A stretch of DNA of 64,000 bases, taken from assembly GCF_001189295.1 (NCBI RefSeq), contig NZ_CP012159.1:868001-932000 (forward strand), in the 5' to 3' direction. Shown here in pieces: positions 1 through 8,929 of the stretch; the stretch's first letter is position 1, and the number at the start of each line of letters is the position of its first letter. The DNA comes from Chondromyces crocatus (GTDB lineage: Bacteria > Myxococcota_A > Polyangia > Polyangiales > Polyangiaceae). A program made the translations under genes and the position numbers. Under the pieces are notes generated by a model. It had not been told where the DNA came from and did not search any database. It saw nothing but the letters and a program-made list of their open reading frames with translations.

Positions 1-1459
1 ACGTGACGAGTCGCGGGGTTTTATATTTTGCGAGTCGCTCTCGTGCGAATGAGAGGAGTGCTTCGGCTGTGATGGCGCCTCTCGGAACGACGACGGCATG
101 ACATGCCTCCCCCCAGTAGGGATCAGGGACGCCAATGACGGCGGCCTCAGAGACGGCTGGATGAGCGGCGAGAACGCTCTCCACCTCCGCAGGGTAGATG
201 TTCTCCCCACCTGAGATGATCACGTCCTTGGCGCGTCCAACGATGCGTACGGCGCCCGTCCCATCGATCGTGGCGAGATCCCCCGTATGCAACCAGCCTT
301 CGCGGATGGCATCAGCCGTTGCGCTTGCGTCGTCCCAGTAACCCGCGCAGACGTGAGGGCCTCGGACAAGTAGATCGCCGACACGAGCTGGGCCGCAGTC
401 CTGACCCTCCTCGTCGATGATCCGGATGTCGATGCCTAGGAGTGGATACCCCACGGCACCCGGCTTCCGCTGGACCTCCTCGTCGGGAAGCCAGAAGGTG
501 TTCGGTCCGGCTTCGGTCAAGCCATAGCCTGTCTTAAAGGACGGCACGCCACGGGCCCAGAACCGCTCGAAGACGGGAAGCGGGCACGGGGCGCCCCCAC
601 TGATGACGAGCTTCAAGCGCTCCAGGGGAGCGTCGCGCCAGCGCGGGTGCTCCTGCATGGCGAGGAACATCGTGGGGACGCCGAAGAACAAGGAGACGGG
701 GTGGCGCGTGATCAGGTCGTAAACCTGGTCGACGTTGAACTCACGGCAGACGATCGAGGCGCCGCCCAGGTACACGAGCGGCGCGGTGAAGACATTGAGC
801 CCGCCCGTGTGAAACAGCGGCGCGTTGAGGATTGCCAGGTCGTCGGGCGTCAGCCCCCAGCCCGTGATCGTGTTGAGGGCGTTCCAGGTGATGTTGCCGT
901 GGGTGAGCACCGCGGCCTTGGGCAACCCGGTCGTTCCGCCGGTGGTGCAGAGCACCCAGGGATCCTCCGGGCCGAGGTCGACGGCGGGGGGAGGGGCTTC
1001 GGGACAGCGCTCTCGCTCGGCGAAGAGGAGATCCTCTGGCGCGCCACGCTGGGCCTCGGACAGAGCAACCCAGCGACGGATCGACGCGCTCTCCGCGCGA
1101 TCCCGCAGCGCCTCGAGGAGCGGTAGCTCGTCCGGGCCGTAGGCCAGCAGCACGGGGCGGGTGCGCGCGACGAGGCCGGCCAGCTCGCTCGCGGTGAGCC
1201 GCCAGTTGAGGGGCTGGAAGATGGCGCCCAGCTTTCCGCAGGCGAACCACAGGTCCAGGATCTCGACGCAGTTCTTCGAGAGCACAGCGACGCGGTCGCC
1301 GCGGGTCACGCCCTCCTGGCGGAGCAGATGTGCGGTGCGATTCACTTGCCGGTTCCAGTCCCGGTAGGTGAGCCGCGCTTCGCCTCGGAGGGTGTCGACG
1401 AGCGCCAGGCGATTGGGAGAGAGTTGCGCGCGACGGCCGAGCCAGTCTCCGAAAATCAT
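1..1459 (-). CDS. Class I adenylate-forming acyl-CoA ligase (partial)
   Basis: This gene activates a carboxylic acid, probably a fatty or aromatic acid, as an acyl-adenylate and transfers it to CoA. The reading frame is open from an ATG at 1459 down to the window edge, giving 486 residues. The P-loop-like A3 motif TTGGTTGLPKAAVLTHGN lies at about 172-189, the A5 motif GYGLTEAGPN at 311-320, and the A7/A8 motifs HTGDLATID and GRAKDVIISGGENIYP at 391-423. The final catalytic A10 lysine lies beyond the window, so the gene is cut by the boundary and not broken. It diverges from the XRE/cupin gene across 129 bp, which suggests control by that regulator (inference). Substrate cannot be read from the sequence. 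Confidence 0.93.
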   Translation of the reverse strand, partial: MIFGDWLGRRAQLSPNRLALVDTLRGEARLTYRDWNRQVNRTAHLLRQEGVTRGDRVAVLSKNCVEILDLWFACGKLGAIFQPLNWRLTASELAGLVARTRPVLLAYGPDELPLLEALRDRAESASIRRWVALSEAQRGAPEDLLFAERERCPEAPPPAVDLGPEDPWVLCTTGGTTGLPKAAVLTHGNITWNALNTITGWGLTPDDLAILNAPLFHTGGLNVFTAPLVYLGGASIVCREFNVDQVYDLITRHPVSLFFGVPTMFLAMQEHPRWRDAPLERLKLVISGGAPCPLPVFERFWARGVPSFKTGYGLTEAGPNTFWLPDEEVQRKPGAVGYPLLGIDIRIIDEEGQDCGPARVGDLLVRGPHVCAGYWDDASATADAIREGWLHTGDLATIDGTGAVRIVGRAKDVIISGGENIYPAEVESVLAAHPAVSEAAVIGVPDPYWGEACHAVVVPRGAITAEALLSFARERLAKYKTPRLVT

Positions 1460-1588
1460 GCGCTGATGATAGCTTCTCCCCTCGTGAGAGACGTCGGGTC
1501 TGCGGATCTGCGGATCGATGACGTTGGGAGGGTGCGGTGGTCTTGACGCGCCCTTCGCCAGGACAGATCCGGGACAGATGGTGATCGG

Positions 1589-2296
1589 ATGGTGAAGGAC
1601 AGCAACAAGAAGCGCGGCGCCAAAGCGTCAGCGACTGCAGCACCACCCGTGCGGCTGGTGACGTCGCAGGGGGAAGCGGCGTCGGAAGAGGAGGCTCCTC
1701 GGCCGACGGAAGCGGCGCTCCCGAGCGAGCCGGGGCTGGATCTCACGCCGACGGTGGCGGCGAATCTGAAGCGGTTCCGGCAGGAGCGGGGGCTGTCGCT
1801 CGAGCGCCTGTCGCGCGCTTCGGGCGTGAGTCGGGCGATGCTCGGGCAGATCGAGCTGGGGCAGAGCACGCCGACGATCAATGTGCTCTGGAAGATTGCG
1901 CGGGCGCTCGGGGTGCCGTTCTCGGGGCTGATCAGCGAAGCGGCGACGCCGGGCACGGTCGTGATGCCGTCGTCGCGAGCGCGGGTGCTGCGCTCCCATG
2001 ATGGCGGTTTCTCCTCACGGGCGCTGTTTCCGATGGATCGGCCGCGCAGCGTCGAGTTCTACGAGCTCCATCTGGCCCGTGGCGCGATCGAACTCGCCGA
2101 TCCGCATCCGACGGGGACCACGGAGAACCTCGTCGTCCACGTGGGGACCGTGGAGATCGTGGTGGGCGCAGAGCGCAGGACGCTGGCCGCTGGCGACGCC
2201 ATCCTGTTCGAGGCCGACGTGCCGCACAGCTACCGGAACGCGGGGGATGGGGAGGCGGTGATGTACCTGGTCATGACGTACGGCCCGCGGGCGTGA
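1589..2296 (+). CDS. XRE-family regulator with C-terminal cupin domain
   Basis: A 235-residue transcription factor. A low-complexity N-terminal tail (1-50) precedes an XRE helix-turn-helix at about 57-113, with recognition region SGVSRAMLGQIELGQSTPT. A small-molecule-binding cupin fold follows at about 155-232 (HPTGTTENLVVHVG, then the second motif GDAILFEADVPHSYRN). The HTH-plus-cupin layout is that of PuuR/SutR-like regulators, which sense small ligands. It is divergent from the acyl-CoA ligase gene, so control of that gene and itself is likely but not shown. The start is the first ATG of the frame; a later start would only trim the tail. Confidence 0.88.
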   Translation: MVKDSNKKRGAKASATAAPPVRLVTSQGEAASEEEAPRPTEAALPSEPGLDLTPTVAANLKRFRQERGLSLERLSRASGVSRAMLGQIELGQSTPTINVLWKIARALGVPFSGLISEAATPGTVVMPSSRARVLRSHDGGFSSRALFPMDRPRSVEFYELHLARGAIELADPHPTGTTENLVVHVGTVEIVVGAERRTLAAGDAILFEADVPHSYRNAGDGEAVMYLVMTYGPRA

Positions 2297-2305
2297 CGGC
2301 CGGCT

Positions 2306-2329
2306 CGCCCCCGGGCATGCGCGGGGGCG
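2306..2329 (+). terminator. Terminator-like hairpin after the XRE/cupin gene
   Basis: Perfect 8-bp inverted repeat CGCCCCCG/CGGGGGCG with an 8-nt loop, starting 10 nt after the stop codon. No T-tract follows, as is common at this GC content. Confidence 0.45.
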
Positions 2330-2438
2330 CGCTGCTGGGCGCCGTGAGGAGCACGCTCAGGAGGCCGGGATGGGGACCTTCCGTCAGCCCTTCCGGGCGA
2401 TGCGATGGTGAGGTGCAATCCGCTATCGTAGAGGCGCG

Positions 2439-2455
2439 TCCGACATTTTGTCGGA
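2439..2455. promoter_or_regulatory. Operator-like palindrome upstream of the DUF2325 gene
   Basis: TCCGACA-TTT-TGTCGGA is a perfect 7-bp inverted repeat with a 3-nt centre. It is followed by an unusually AT-rich patch (TTATAGTGGATATTAG, about 2474-2490), about 100 bp before the DUF2325 start. It could be a dimer-binding operator beside a promoter, or a short hairpin in a leader. Confidence 0.35.
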
Positions 2456-2553
2456 GTCACCTTGCGGCCGTCCGTTATAGTGGATATTAGATCTGCTGTG
2501 ACACCTCCTGCATGAGGCTCTGGCCGACGATCCGGCCGGAAGGTGAGGGAGCT

Positions 2554-2886
2554 ATGCGGATCGCATGGATCGGCGGGCTTGATCGCAATGAAGCACAGCT
2601 CAAGCGGATGGCGGCGCAGGCTGGTCATCGGCTGGATTTTCACAAGGGCGACACCAAGGGGCGTGGGGCGGATGACCTCCGCTCGATCGTCGAGCGTGCT
2701 GACCTGGTGATCGTGCTGACGGACGTCAACAGCCATGGCGGCGTGCAGCTCGCCCGACGGATCTGTCAGCGGCTGGGGCGAGCGGCGTTGATCGTCCGGC
2801 GCTGCGGCGCCGCCCAGTTCCAGAACCTGCTCGATGCGCTCGCTGCGCGTGAGCACCGTGATCTCGCAGCAGCTCTGGCGAGCTGA
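2554..2886 (+). CDS. DUF2325-family protein
   Basis: A 110-residue protein of the DUF2325 family. It begins MRIAWIGGLDRNE and carries the conserved VIVLTDVNSHGGVQLARR block at about 51-68, then an RRCG patch. The family folds like a small Rossmann domain; its biochemical role is not established. The internal ATG at 2554 is chosen because a purine-rich AGGTGAGGGA sits just upstream and family members start with MRIAWIGG. An upstream ATG at 2512 would add 14 residues unlike the family. Confidence 0.8.
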   Translation: MRIAWIGGLDRNEAQLKRMAAQAGHRLDFHKGDTKGRGADDLRSIVERADLVIVLTDVNSHGGVQLARRICQRLGRAALIVRRCGAAQFQNLLDALAAREHRDLAAALAS

Positions 2887-3017
2887 CGTACTCCGCGCCG
2901 CGAGCGGGGCCGAGACGGACGCCGCTGCGAGCCTGGGGTGAGGGGAGCGCGGGCGAGGCGTCGAGGGTCGTCCCTTGGGCTTCCATGAGATCTGCGGTTC
3001 GCAGGTCCGGGGGTAGC

Positions 3018-3749
3018 ATGGGGGCGATGGCTGCGGACTCCTTCTCCTGCCCACGCTGTGGGGCGCCCGTCGATGCGTCGGCGCGGCACTGCTCCTACTG
3101 CGCGGCGCCGATCGCTGTCGTGCGCTGTGCCGGCTGTTTCCATCTGAGCTCGATCCAGGCGGTCCACTGCGCTGGGTGCGGGCTCGAGCTGGGGCTGGAG
3201 CCGATCGCGCGCGCGGGGCAGCTGCCCTGTCCTGACTGCCAGCAGCCGCTCTCGGTGATCGAAGAAAACGTCGGGACGTTGCACGACTGCTCGCTGTGCG
3301 GGGGGCAGTTCGTGGAGCACGCGTTGCTGCGGGAACTGATCCAGCGGCGCGAGCTGTCCCACGTGCCGGGGGGGACGCCGTCGCTGCGGCGGTCGAGCTT
3401 GGAGCCGGTGCGATACCGTCCCTGTCCCGCCTGCGCCCAGCTGATGAACCGGAAGAACTTCGGCGAGTCGAGCGGGGTGATCGTGGACACCTGTCGAACG
3501 CACGGGACCTGGTTCGATCAAGGGGAGCTCCCGCGTGTCCTCGGGTTCATTGCCGCCGGGGGCTTGGCGCGGGCGAGGCAGAGACAGGCCGAGGAGCGAG
3601 CGCGGGCGCTGAAGGCGGAGATCTCCCTTCGCGTGGGCTCTCTCCGGGCGCTGAACAGCGATGCGAGCAGGCTGGCACCTCGCGTCGATCTGCCCCTGTT
3701 CGACGACATCCTCTCGTACTTCCTGGACTTGTTGCCCAGGTCGCGGTGA
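3018..3749 (+). CDS. Zinc-ribbon protein with TFIIB-type zinc finger
   Basis: A cysteine-rich cytosolic protein of about 243 residues with several paired CxxC motifs: CPRCGAPV and CSYCAAPI near the N-terminus, CAGC twice, then CPDCQQPL and CSLCGG. A zf-TFIIB-like element follows (CPACAQLMNRKNF...VDTCRTHGTWFDQGEL) at roughly 132-165. The C-terminal quarter is charged and helical. No catalytic motif is seen; a structural or nucleic-acid/protein-binding role is likely. The start at 3018 follows GGGGGTAGC; the ATG at 3027 is equally possible. Confidence 0.82.
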   Translation: MGAMAADSFSCPRCGAPVDASARHCSYCAAPIAVVRCAGCFHLSSIQAVHCAGCGLELGLEPIARAGQLPCPDCQQPLSVIEENVGTLHDCSLCGGQFVEHALLRELIQRRELSHVPGGTPSLRRSSLEPVRYRPCPACAQLMNRKNFGESSGVIVDTCRTHGTWFDQGELPRVLGFIAAGGLARARQRQAEERARALKAEISLRVGSLRALNSDASRLAPRVDLPLFDDILSYFLDLLPRSR

Positions 3750-3794
3750 GCCACACGTGCCTGCCGTCGGGCCGGCGTACTATCCTCGCGCCCC

Positions 3795-4847
3795 GTGAGG
3801 CTGCTTCTTCTACATACCGGTGGCACGCTCATGATGCGCGGCGGCGACGGGGCCCCTTCGCGGCGAGCGGCATCGCTGGACGGCTCGGTCGAGGCGCACG
3901 AGGTCGGGCCGCTCGAACCCGATGTCTACACGCAGGATCTGCTCGCGGAGCTCCCCGTGCTTCGCAAGATCGCGGAGATCGAGGCGAGGATCCTGTTCAA
4001 CCTGGACTCGGCCGACATGCAGCCGCGTCACTGGGTGGAGATCGGGCGAGCGGTGCACGCGGCGCTGCCTCGGTACGATGGGGTGGTCATCGTGCATGGG
4101 ACCGACACGATGGGGTACACGGCGAGCGCGCTGGCCTTCTTGCTGCCAGGGCTCGATCGACCCGTGGTGCTGACCGGCTCGCAGCGGCCTCTGACGGATG
4201 TGCGCACCGACGCCCGCACGAACCTGGTCGACGCTTGTCTGATGGCGACGTCGGGGATCCCGGAGGTGGGGGTCGCCTTCGGGTCGAAGCTCCTTCGAGG
4301 ATGCAGGGCGACCAAGGTGGATGCGTGGGGGATGAGCGCGTTCGGGTCGCCGAGCTGCGCGCCACTCGCCGAGCTGGGCGTCGGGGTGAACCTGGCGCCT
4401 CACACGCTGCCGTCACGCCCTCTGCAGGCGTTCGATGATCGGATCGAGCCGAGGGTGCTCGCTTTCCGGACGTTCCCTGGACTGGATCCACGGCTGGTGA
4501 TGGGCGCGCTCGGGGCGGGGGTGAAAGGGCTCGTGGTCGAGGCGTTCGGGACAGGGAATCTGCCGATCAAGGAAAGCTCGCTCATTCCGGTCCTGGAGGC
4601 GGCGAGAGCGATCGATGTGCCGGTGGTGATCGTGAGTCAGTCTCCGCGCGGCGCGGTCGATCTCCACAGATATGCTGGAGGCGCTGCCGCTGCACGTGCG
4701 GGCGCGATCGGAGCGGGTGACATGACGCCCGAGGCCGCGCTGGCCAAGCTGATGATCACCCTGGGTCGTGTGGGGCAGGAGGGAGCCGTGCGCGCTGCGC
4801 GGGAGGCATTCTCCAGATCCTGGGCGGGGGAAGTGAGCGAGGTCTGA
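3795..4847 (+). CDS. ansA: Type I (cytoplasmic) L-asparaginase
   Basis: Hydrolyses L-asparagine to aspartate and ammonia. The 350-residue frame starts at GTG 3795. The first catalytic threonine block HTGGT is at residues 7-11 and the second, HGTDTM, at 101-106, with the SQRPL segment at 129-133 and the lysine of CRATK at 174. No signal peptide is present, which fits the cytoplasmic type I enzyme. It lies 45 bp after the zinc-ribbon gene on the same strand. Archaeal GatD is a related fold, but no GatE partner is nearby, so asparaginase is preferred. Confidence 0.9.
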   Translation: MRLLLLHTGGTLMMRGGDGAPSRRAASLDGSVEAHEVGPLEPDVYTQDLLAELPVLRKIAEIEARILFNLDSADMQPRHWVEIGRAVHAALPRYDGVVIVHGTDTMGYTASALAFLLPGLDRPVVLTGSQRPLTDVRTDARTNLVDACLMATSGIPEVGVAFGSKLLRGCRATKVDAWGMSAFGSPSCAPLAELGVGVNLAPHTLPSRPLQAFDDRIEPRVLAFRTFPGLDPRLVMGALGAGVKGLVVEAFGTGNLPIKESSLIPVLEAARAIDVPVVIVSQSPRGAVDLHRYAGGAAAARAGAIGAGDMTPEAALAKLMITLGRVGQEGAVRAAREAFSRSWAGEVSEV

Positions 4848-5078
4848 CGATGGGAGCCGGTGAGATGGGCAGGCCGGGAGGGGCCCTGGGTCTGGTTCAG
4901 TCCAGGCGGTGAAACGCGGAAGGATGCTGTAATCTGGCCGTCAGCCTTCACTTGGCTGGAGCGGGCATCCGAGTAGTCCATAGGAACCGCACATCCGCTC
5001 AGCAGGAAGGCCGCAGAGTTGGTGCGGGCATACCGATCGAGTTAGGCCCTCGACGGCGCTCCTGTATCATGCGCCATC

Positions 5079-6806
5079 ATGGAGCTCACCCCAGGCACAG
5101 TCATCGCCGGGCGCTACCGCATCGAGAACCGCGTCGGCGCTGGCGGCATGGGCGAGGTCTGGTCCGGCGAGCACATGTCGGTAGGGTCGCGGGTGGCCCT
5201 GAAGACGCTCCTTCCAGCGGCTGCGTGCAATCACGAGGTGGTCGCTCGATTTCGACGAGAGGCTTATTTCCTCGGGAGGATCCGCAGCGACCACGTGGCG
5301 CGTGTCGTCGACTTCGTCGCGGACGACGCCGTGGGCCTCGTGCTGGTGATGGAGTACATCGAGGGGGAGCCGCTCTCGAAGATCCTCCAGCAGAAGGCGC
5401 TCACCGTCGAGGAAGCGGTGGAGCTCGGCGTCGATATCGTGACGGCCCTGCGCGACCTGCACCAAGCGAAGGTCATTCACCGTGATCTGAAGCCCGGCAA
5501 CATCATCATTCAGCGCCGCTACGATGGGCGTCCTCGGGCCGTGATCGTCGACTTCGGGGTGAGCCGAATCGTGAAGGGCAGTTCCGAAGACGAGGAGATG
5601 ACCGGGATCACACGCGCCGACATGGCGGTGGGGACCATTGAGTACATGGCGCCCGAGCAGATCCTGAATTCGCGTGATGTGACGCCGGCGAGCGATCTGT
5701 ATGCGGTCGGCGCGCTGCTGTTCCGGGCCGTCGCGGGTCATCACGTCTTTGGCGACCTGTACGACGTCGAGCTCGCGAAGACGAAGCTCACCAAGGACCC
5801 TCTGCCCCTCCAGACGGGGCGAGGTGACCAGGTGGCGAAGGGGCTGGAAGAGGTGGTCGGCAAGGCGCTCAAGCGCAAGCCGAAGGAGCGCTACGACAGC
5901 GCAGACCGGCTTCTCGGGGATATCCTCGCGATCCGTGACATGTCCCGCGTCGGTGTGCGGTCACCGAGCGAGCTCGATCTCGAGGCGACGACACACAGCG
6001 TGAAGGGGGCGATCGCGCCCTTCACCGACGTGACGGCGAGCCCCAGCATGACGAGGCCGCGCATGTCCTCGCCAGGGCTGCCGCCACCCTCCTCGCCGCC
6101 CTCGTCTCCGGGCCGAACGTCGTCTCCTGGTCGGGCTTCCTCTCCTTCGCTCGTGCCGAGCGAGCCGAGCGTCGCCATGCGCTCCACGCACCCGCCCAGT
6201 CGGGGGAGCCTGACCGGCGCGGTCGCTTCACCCGTCGAGCCGAGACGGAAAGGGATCCCCGTGGTCGCCACGGTGGCGCTCGTCCTGGTTGCTCTGGCGG
6301 GCGGGGCAGGTCTTGCGTTTGCGGTGCTGCAAGGGAAGGTGCCTGGCCTCCTTGGCCCTCGGGTCGAGGAGACCCGCTCAGTGACAGCGGCCTCGCCGGA
6401 AGCCGTCGAGCCTTCACCGACGCACCAAGACTTGCCGACACCACCTCCCGTTGCGACGGCCGCGCCGGCTCCGGAGGGGCAGGACATCGACCTCGATGCG
6501 CCTCCCGCTGCAGAATCTGCCGCGCAGGTTGCCCTCCCGGCTGCACCGAAGGCCATCGCGCAACCGAAGCCGAGCCCAAGCGCTGCGCCGGTGGACACCG
6601 CTGCTGCTCCGCTCAAGTCGAACGCGTCGCCCGCACCGTTCTCCGGTCTCGGGAAGGCGGCTTCGACGGCTCCGGCAGCGACGCCGCTGGAGGCTCCCGC
6701 GTCACCTCCGCTGAAGGTACCTGCTCCCGCAGCGTCGAGCCCGACTTCGGCGCCGGCGCCCTCCACGTCGGTGACCAGTCCTCCGATGTCGACGCCGACG
6801 TTCTGA
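5079..6806 (+). CDS. Membrane-anchored Hanks-type Ser/Thr protein kinase
   Basis: A 575-residue kinase. The catalytic domain spans about 11-280: glycine loop RVGAGGMGEVW (18-28), ATP-binding K42 in VALKTL, HRDLKP with catalytic D136, DFG at 158-160 and the APEQ motif. A Ser/Pro-rich linker leads to one transmembrane helix at about 392-417. The C-terminal 150 residues are Pro/Ala/Ser-rich with no recognised sensor domain. This is the PknB-like layout, with the kinase cytoplasmic and the tail outside. The 3' end lies in a 53-bp tandem duplication (see the repeat). Confidence 0.94.
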   Translation: MELTPGTVIAGRYRIENRVGAGGMGEVWSGEHMSVGSRVALKTLLPAAACNHEVVARFRREAYFLGRIRSDHVARVVDFVADDAVGLVLVMEYIEGEPLSKILQQKALTVEEAVELGVDIVTALRDLHQAKVIHRDLKPGNIIIQRRYDGRPRAVIVDFGVSRIVKGSSEDEEMTGITRADMAVGTIEYMAPEQILNSRDVTPASDLYAVGALLFRAVAGHHVFGDLYDVELAKTKLTKDPLPLQTGRGDQVAKGLEEVVGKALKRKPKERYDSADRLLGDILAIRDMSRVGVRSPSELDLEATTHSVKGAIAPFTDVTASPSMTRPRMSSPGLPPPSSPPSSPGRTSSPGRASSPSLVPSEPSVAMRSTHPPSRGSLTGAVASPVEPRRKGIPVVATVALVLVALAGGAGLAFAVLQGKVPGLLGPRVEETRSVTAASPEAVEPSPTHQDLPTPPPVATAAPAPEGQDIDLDAPPAAESAAQVALPAAPKAIAQPKPSPSAAPVDTAAAPLKSNASPAPFSGLGKAASTAPAATPLEAPASPPLKVPAPAASSPTSAPAPSTSVTSPPMSTPTF

Positions 6807-6866
6807 TGGCTGTCTCCACGTCGGTGACCAGTCCTCCGATGTCGACGCCGACGTTCTGATGGCTGT
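6761..6866. repeat. 53-bp perfect tandem duplication over the kinase 3' end
   Basis: Two identical 53-bp copies, 6761-6813 and 6814-6866. Copy 1 encodes the last residues of the kinase and its TGA stop; copy 2 lies entirely downstream. The period is not a multiple of three. Confidence 0.95.
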
Positions 6867-7044
6867 GGGTCAGCCCGACCGAGGGCTGCGTCGCTCGCAA
6901 CGTCCTCGAAAGGTCAGGCGAATCTGACGTCGACGCTGGCGTCCCGAGGCGCGCCGTCGGGATGCTCGGCGTCGTGAGCGCGCGGCGTCCTCGTCCTGCG
7001 CGCTGAGTCGATGGCAGGTCCTGGCGACGAGCCAAAAAGAGGAT

Positions 7045-7079
7045 GCCCGGTCGCAACCCTCTTCACGGGCGAACCGGGC
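7045..7079. promoter_or_regulatory. Inverted repeat just upstream of the OmpA/TSP3 gene
   Basis: GCCCGGT at 7045-7051 pairs with ACCGGGC at 7073-7079 around a 21-nt spacer, ending 22 bp before the ATG. This could be an operator half-site pair or a weak leader hairpin; the evidence is structural only. Confidence 0.25.
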
Positions 7080-7101
7080 CGAAGATACCTTGACAGGTGC
7101 C

Positions 7102-8910
7102 ATGATTTTCCCGCGTAAGCAGGGAACTACTCGTTCCTGGTGTGCATTTTCCTTCCTCCTGGCGACCCTCGCGGTGAGCCCTCAAGTGCTTGCACAGCAA
7201 GCGAATGAAGGCTCGGCGCTCAGTCGCTTCGAACCGGCGCCTGCGGGCGACCGGATGTTCGGCGTCGCCTCGCCTTACACGGCCGGGGAGCTCACGCCGC
7301 ATGTGATGGTCCTGGCAGACTACGCGCACAACCCGCTCGTTCTTCGGCGAGAGGCCGACGATGAAGTGGCCGGCGCGGTGATCGGGGATCAGCTCATCCT
7401 TCACCTCAACGCGTCGCTCGCGCTCTGGCGCCGTGTCACCGTGGACCTCAACGTGCCGCTGGCGGTGCTCCAGTCGGGGGACAACCCTTCGGCCGGTGGC
7501 ATGGGCGCGGCCTCGCCGACCGGCGCCGCGCTCGGCGACCTTCGGCTCGGCGCACGTGTCGCGCTCCTGGGGGAGTATCATGATGCCTTCCAGCTCGCCG
7601 TTGGGGGACGTGTCTGGCTGCCGACAGGCTCACGCGATGCGTACCTCAGCGATGGGGCGATACGCGCAGCTCCTCAGTTGATCGTCGGCGGGCGCATCGA
7701 CGCACTCGTCTGGTCTTTCGCAGCGAGCCCTCAGTTTCGGCCGACGCGGGTGGTGCCGGGTGGAGAGCAAGGCACCACGCTGCAGTGGGGAGGTGGCATC
7801 GGGTTTCTTCTGGCGGAGGGACGCCTCCAGGTCGGTCCGGAGCTGAGCATGGAGCTGGGGTTGGTCGAGCCGAGTGTTCGCTCCTTCAACAGCGAGCTTC
7901 TCCTCGGCGCGCGGTATCGGATCCTGCCAGATATCGAGGCAGGGCTCGGTGCAGGTCCGGGTCTGACGGGCGCTGCGGGTACGCCGGACTTCCGCGGCGT
8001 GGCCATGCTCGCCTGGACCTCGGAGCAACGAGGGCCACGTGATGGTGATGGGGATGGCGTCGCCGATGAGCGAGACGCATGCCCTGACGTGCCCGGTGTG
8101 CAGAGCGAGGACGCCTCGAAGAACGGGTGCCCTGCGCTGAAAGATCGCGATGGCGATGGCATCGGCGATGCGCAGGACGCCTGTCCCGACTTCCCGGGGG
8201 TGCAGAGCGAAGACGCCGCAAAGAACGGCTGCCCCAGCGACAAGGACGGTGATGGCATCGCCGACGAGCGGGACGCTTGTCCCGACGTGCCTGGCGTTCA
8301 GAGCGCGGATGCTGCGAAAAACGGGTGCCCGGGCGACAAGGACGGCGATGGCATTCCGGACGCCAAGGATGCCTGCCCAGAGATCCCAGGCCCGCCGGAC
8401 GAAGATCCGCGAATGAATGGTTGTCCCAAGGATGATCGCGATAAGGACGGAATTCCGGACGCCATTGATATGTGCCCCAATGAGAAGGGGCTCCCGAGTG
8501 CCAACCTCGACGAGCATGGGTGCCCGAAGACGGTCCGGGTGACGACCGAGGAAGTGCGCCTCCTGCAGCAAATTCAGTTCGACTTCGATAGTGCAAGGAT
8601 CAAGCCGATCAGCGATCCCATCCTCGATGACATCACCCAGGCGCTGAAGGACCATCCCGAAATTCTGCACGTCGAGGTGCAAGGACATACGGACGAGAGC
8701 GGCACGAAGGCGTACAATCGGTCCCTCTCCCAACGTCGGGCCGAAGCGGTGCGACAGGCCCTCATCAAGAGAAGCATCGACCCCGATCGGCTATCTGCAA
8801 AGGGGTATGGGCGGGACGTCCCGCTCAACAACAACGAGACGGAGGAGGGGCGGCAAACCAACCGCCGCGTTCAGTTCAAGATCGTCCAGACGACCACGAG
8901 GAAACCGTAG
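7102..8910 (+). CDS. OmpA-family outer-membrane protein with TSP type-3 repeats
   Basis: A 602-residue envelope protein. A signal peptide ends at about residue 31 (VLA-QQ). A beta-barrel-like region runs from about 40 to 310. A calcium-binding thrombospondin type-3 block follows at about 313-474, with units of the form DGDGI-DE-DACPD-PG-Q. The C-terminal OmpA peptidoglycan-binding domain is at about 482-597 (HTDESGTKAYNRSLSQRRAEAV). Together these tether the outer membrane to murein. ATG 7102 is preferred over TTG 7090 because the signal peptide then starts cleanly. The next gene follows after 19 bp and is probably co-transcribed. Confidence 0.92.
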   Translation: MIFPRKQGTTRSWCAFSFLLATLAVSPQVLAQQANEGSALSRFEPAPAGDRMFGVASPYTAGELTPHVMVLADYAHNPLVLRREADDEVAGAVIGDQLILHLNASLALWRRVTVDLNVPLAVLQSGDNPSAGGMGAASPTGAALGDLRLGARVALLGEYHDAFQLAVGGRVWLPTGSRDAYLSDGAIRAAPQLIVGGRIDALVWSFAASPQFRPTRVVPGGEQGTTLQWGGGIGFLLAEGRLQVGPELSMELGLVEPSVRSFNSELLLGARYRILPDIEAGLGAGPGLTGAAGTPDFRGVAMLAWTSEQRGPRDGDGDGVADERDACPDVPGVQSEDASKNGCPALKDRDGDGIGDAQDACPDFPGVQSEDAAKNGCPSDKDGDGIADERDACPDVPGVQSADAAKNGCPGDKDGDGIPDAKDACPEIPGPPDEDPRMNGCPKDDRDKDGIPDAIDMCPNEKGLPSANLDEHGCPKTVRVTTEEVRLLQQIQFDFDSARIKPISDPILDDITQALKDHPEILHVEVQGHTDESGTKAYNRSLSQRRAEAVRQALIKRSIDPDRLSAKGYGRDVPLNNNETEEGRQTNRRVQFKIVQTTTRKP

Positions 8911-8929
8911 GTCGAGGAGGGCTCCCGAA

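Noticed and set aside
741-1646. Long minus-strand frame of about 300 codons overlapping the acyl-CoA ligase gene
   Set aside because: Arg/Pro/Ser-rich product without motifs; the ligase in the other minus frame has all core motifs and explains the region.
2293-2490. 65-codon frame between the XRE/cupin and DUF2325 genes
   Set aside because: It spans the terminator-like hairpin and the operator-like palindrome, and its composition is not coding-like.
7630-8733. 367-codon minus-strand frame opposite the OmpA/TSP3 gene
   Set aside because: Mirror of the TSP3 repeat DNA; the plus strand has a complete, motif-bearing gene.
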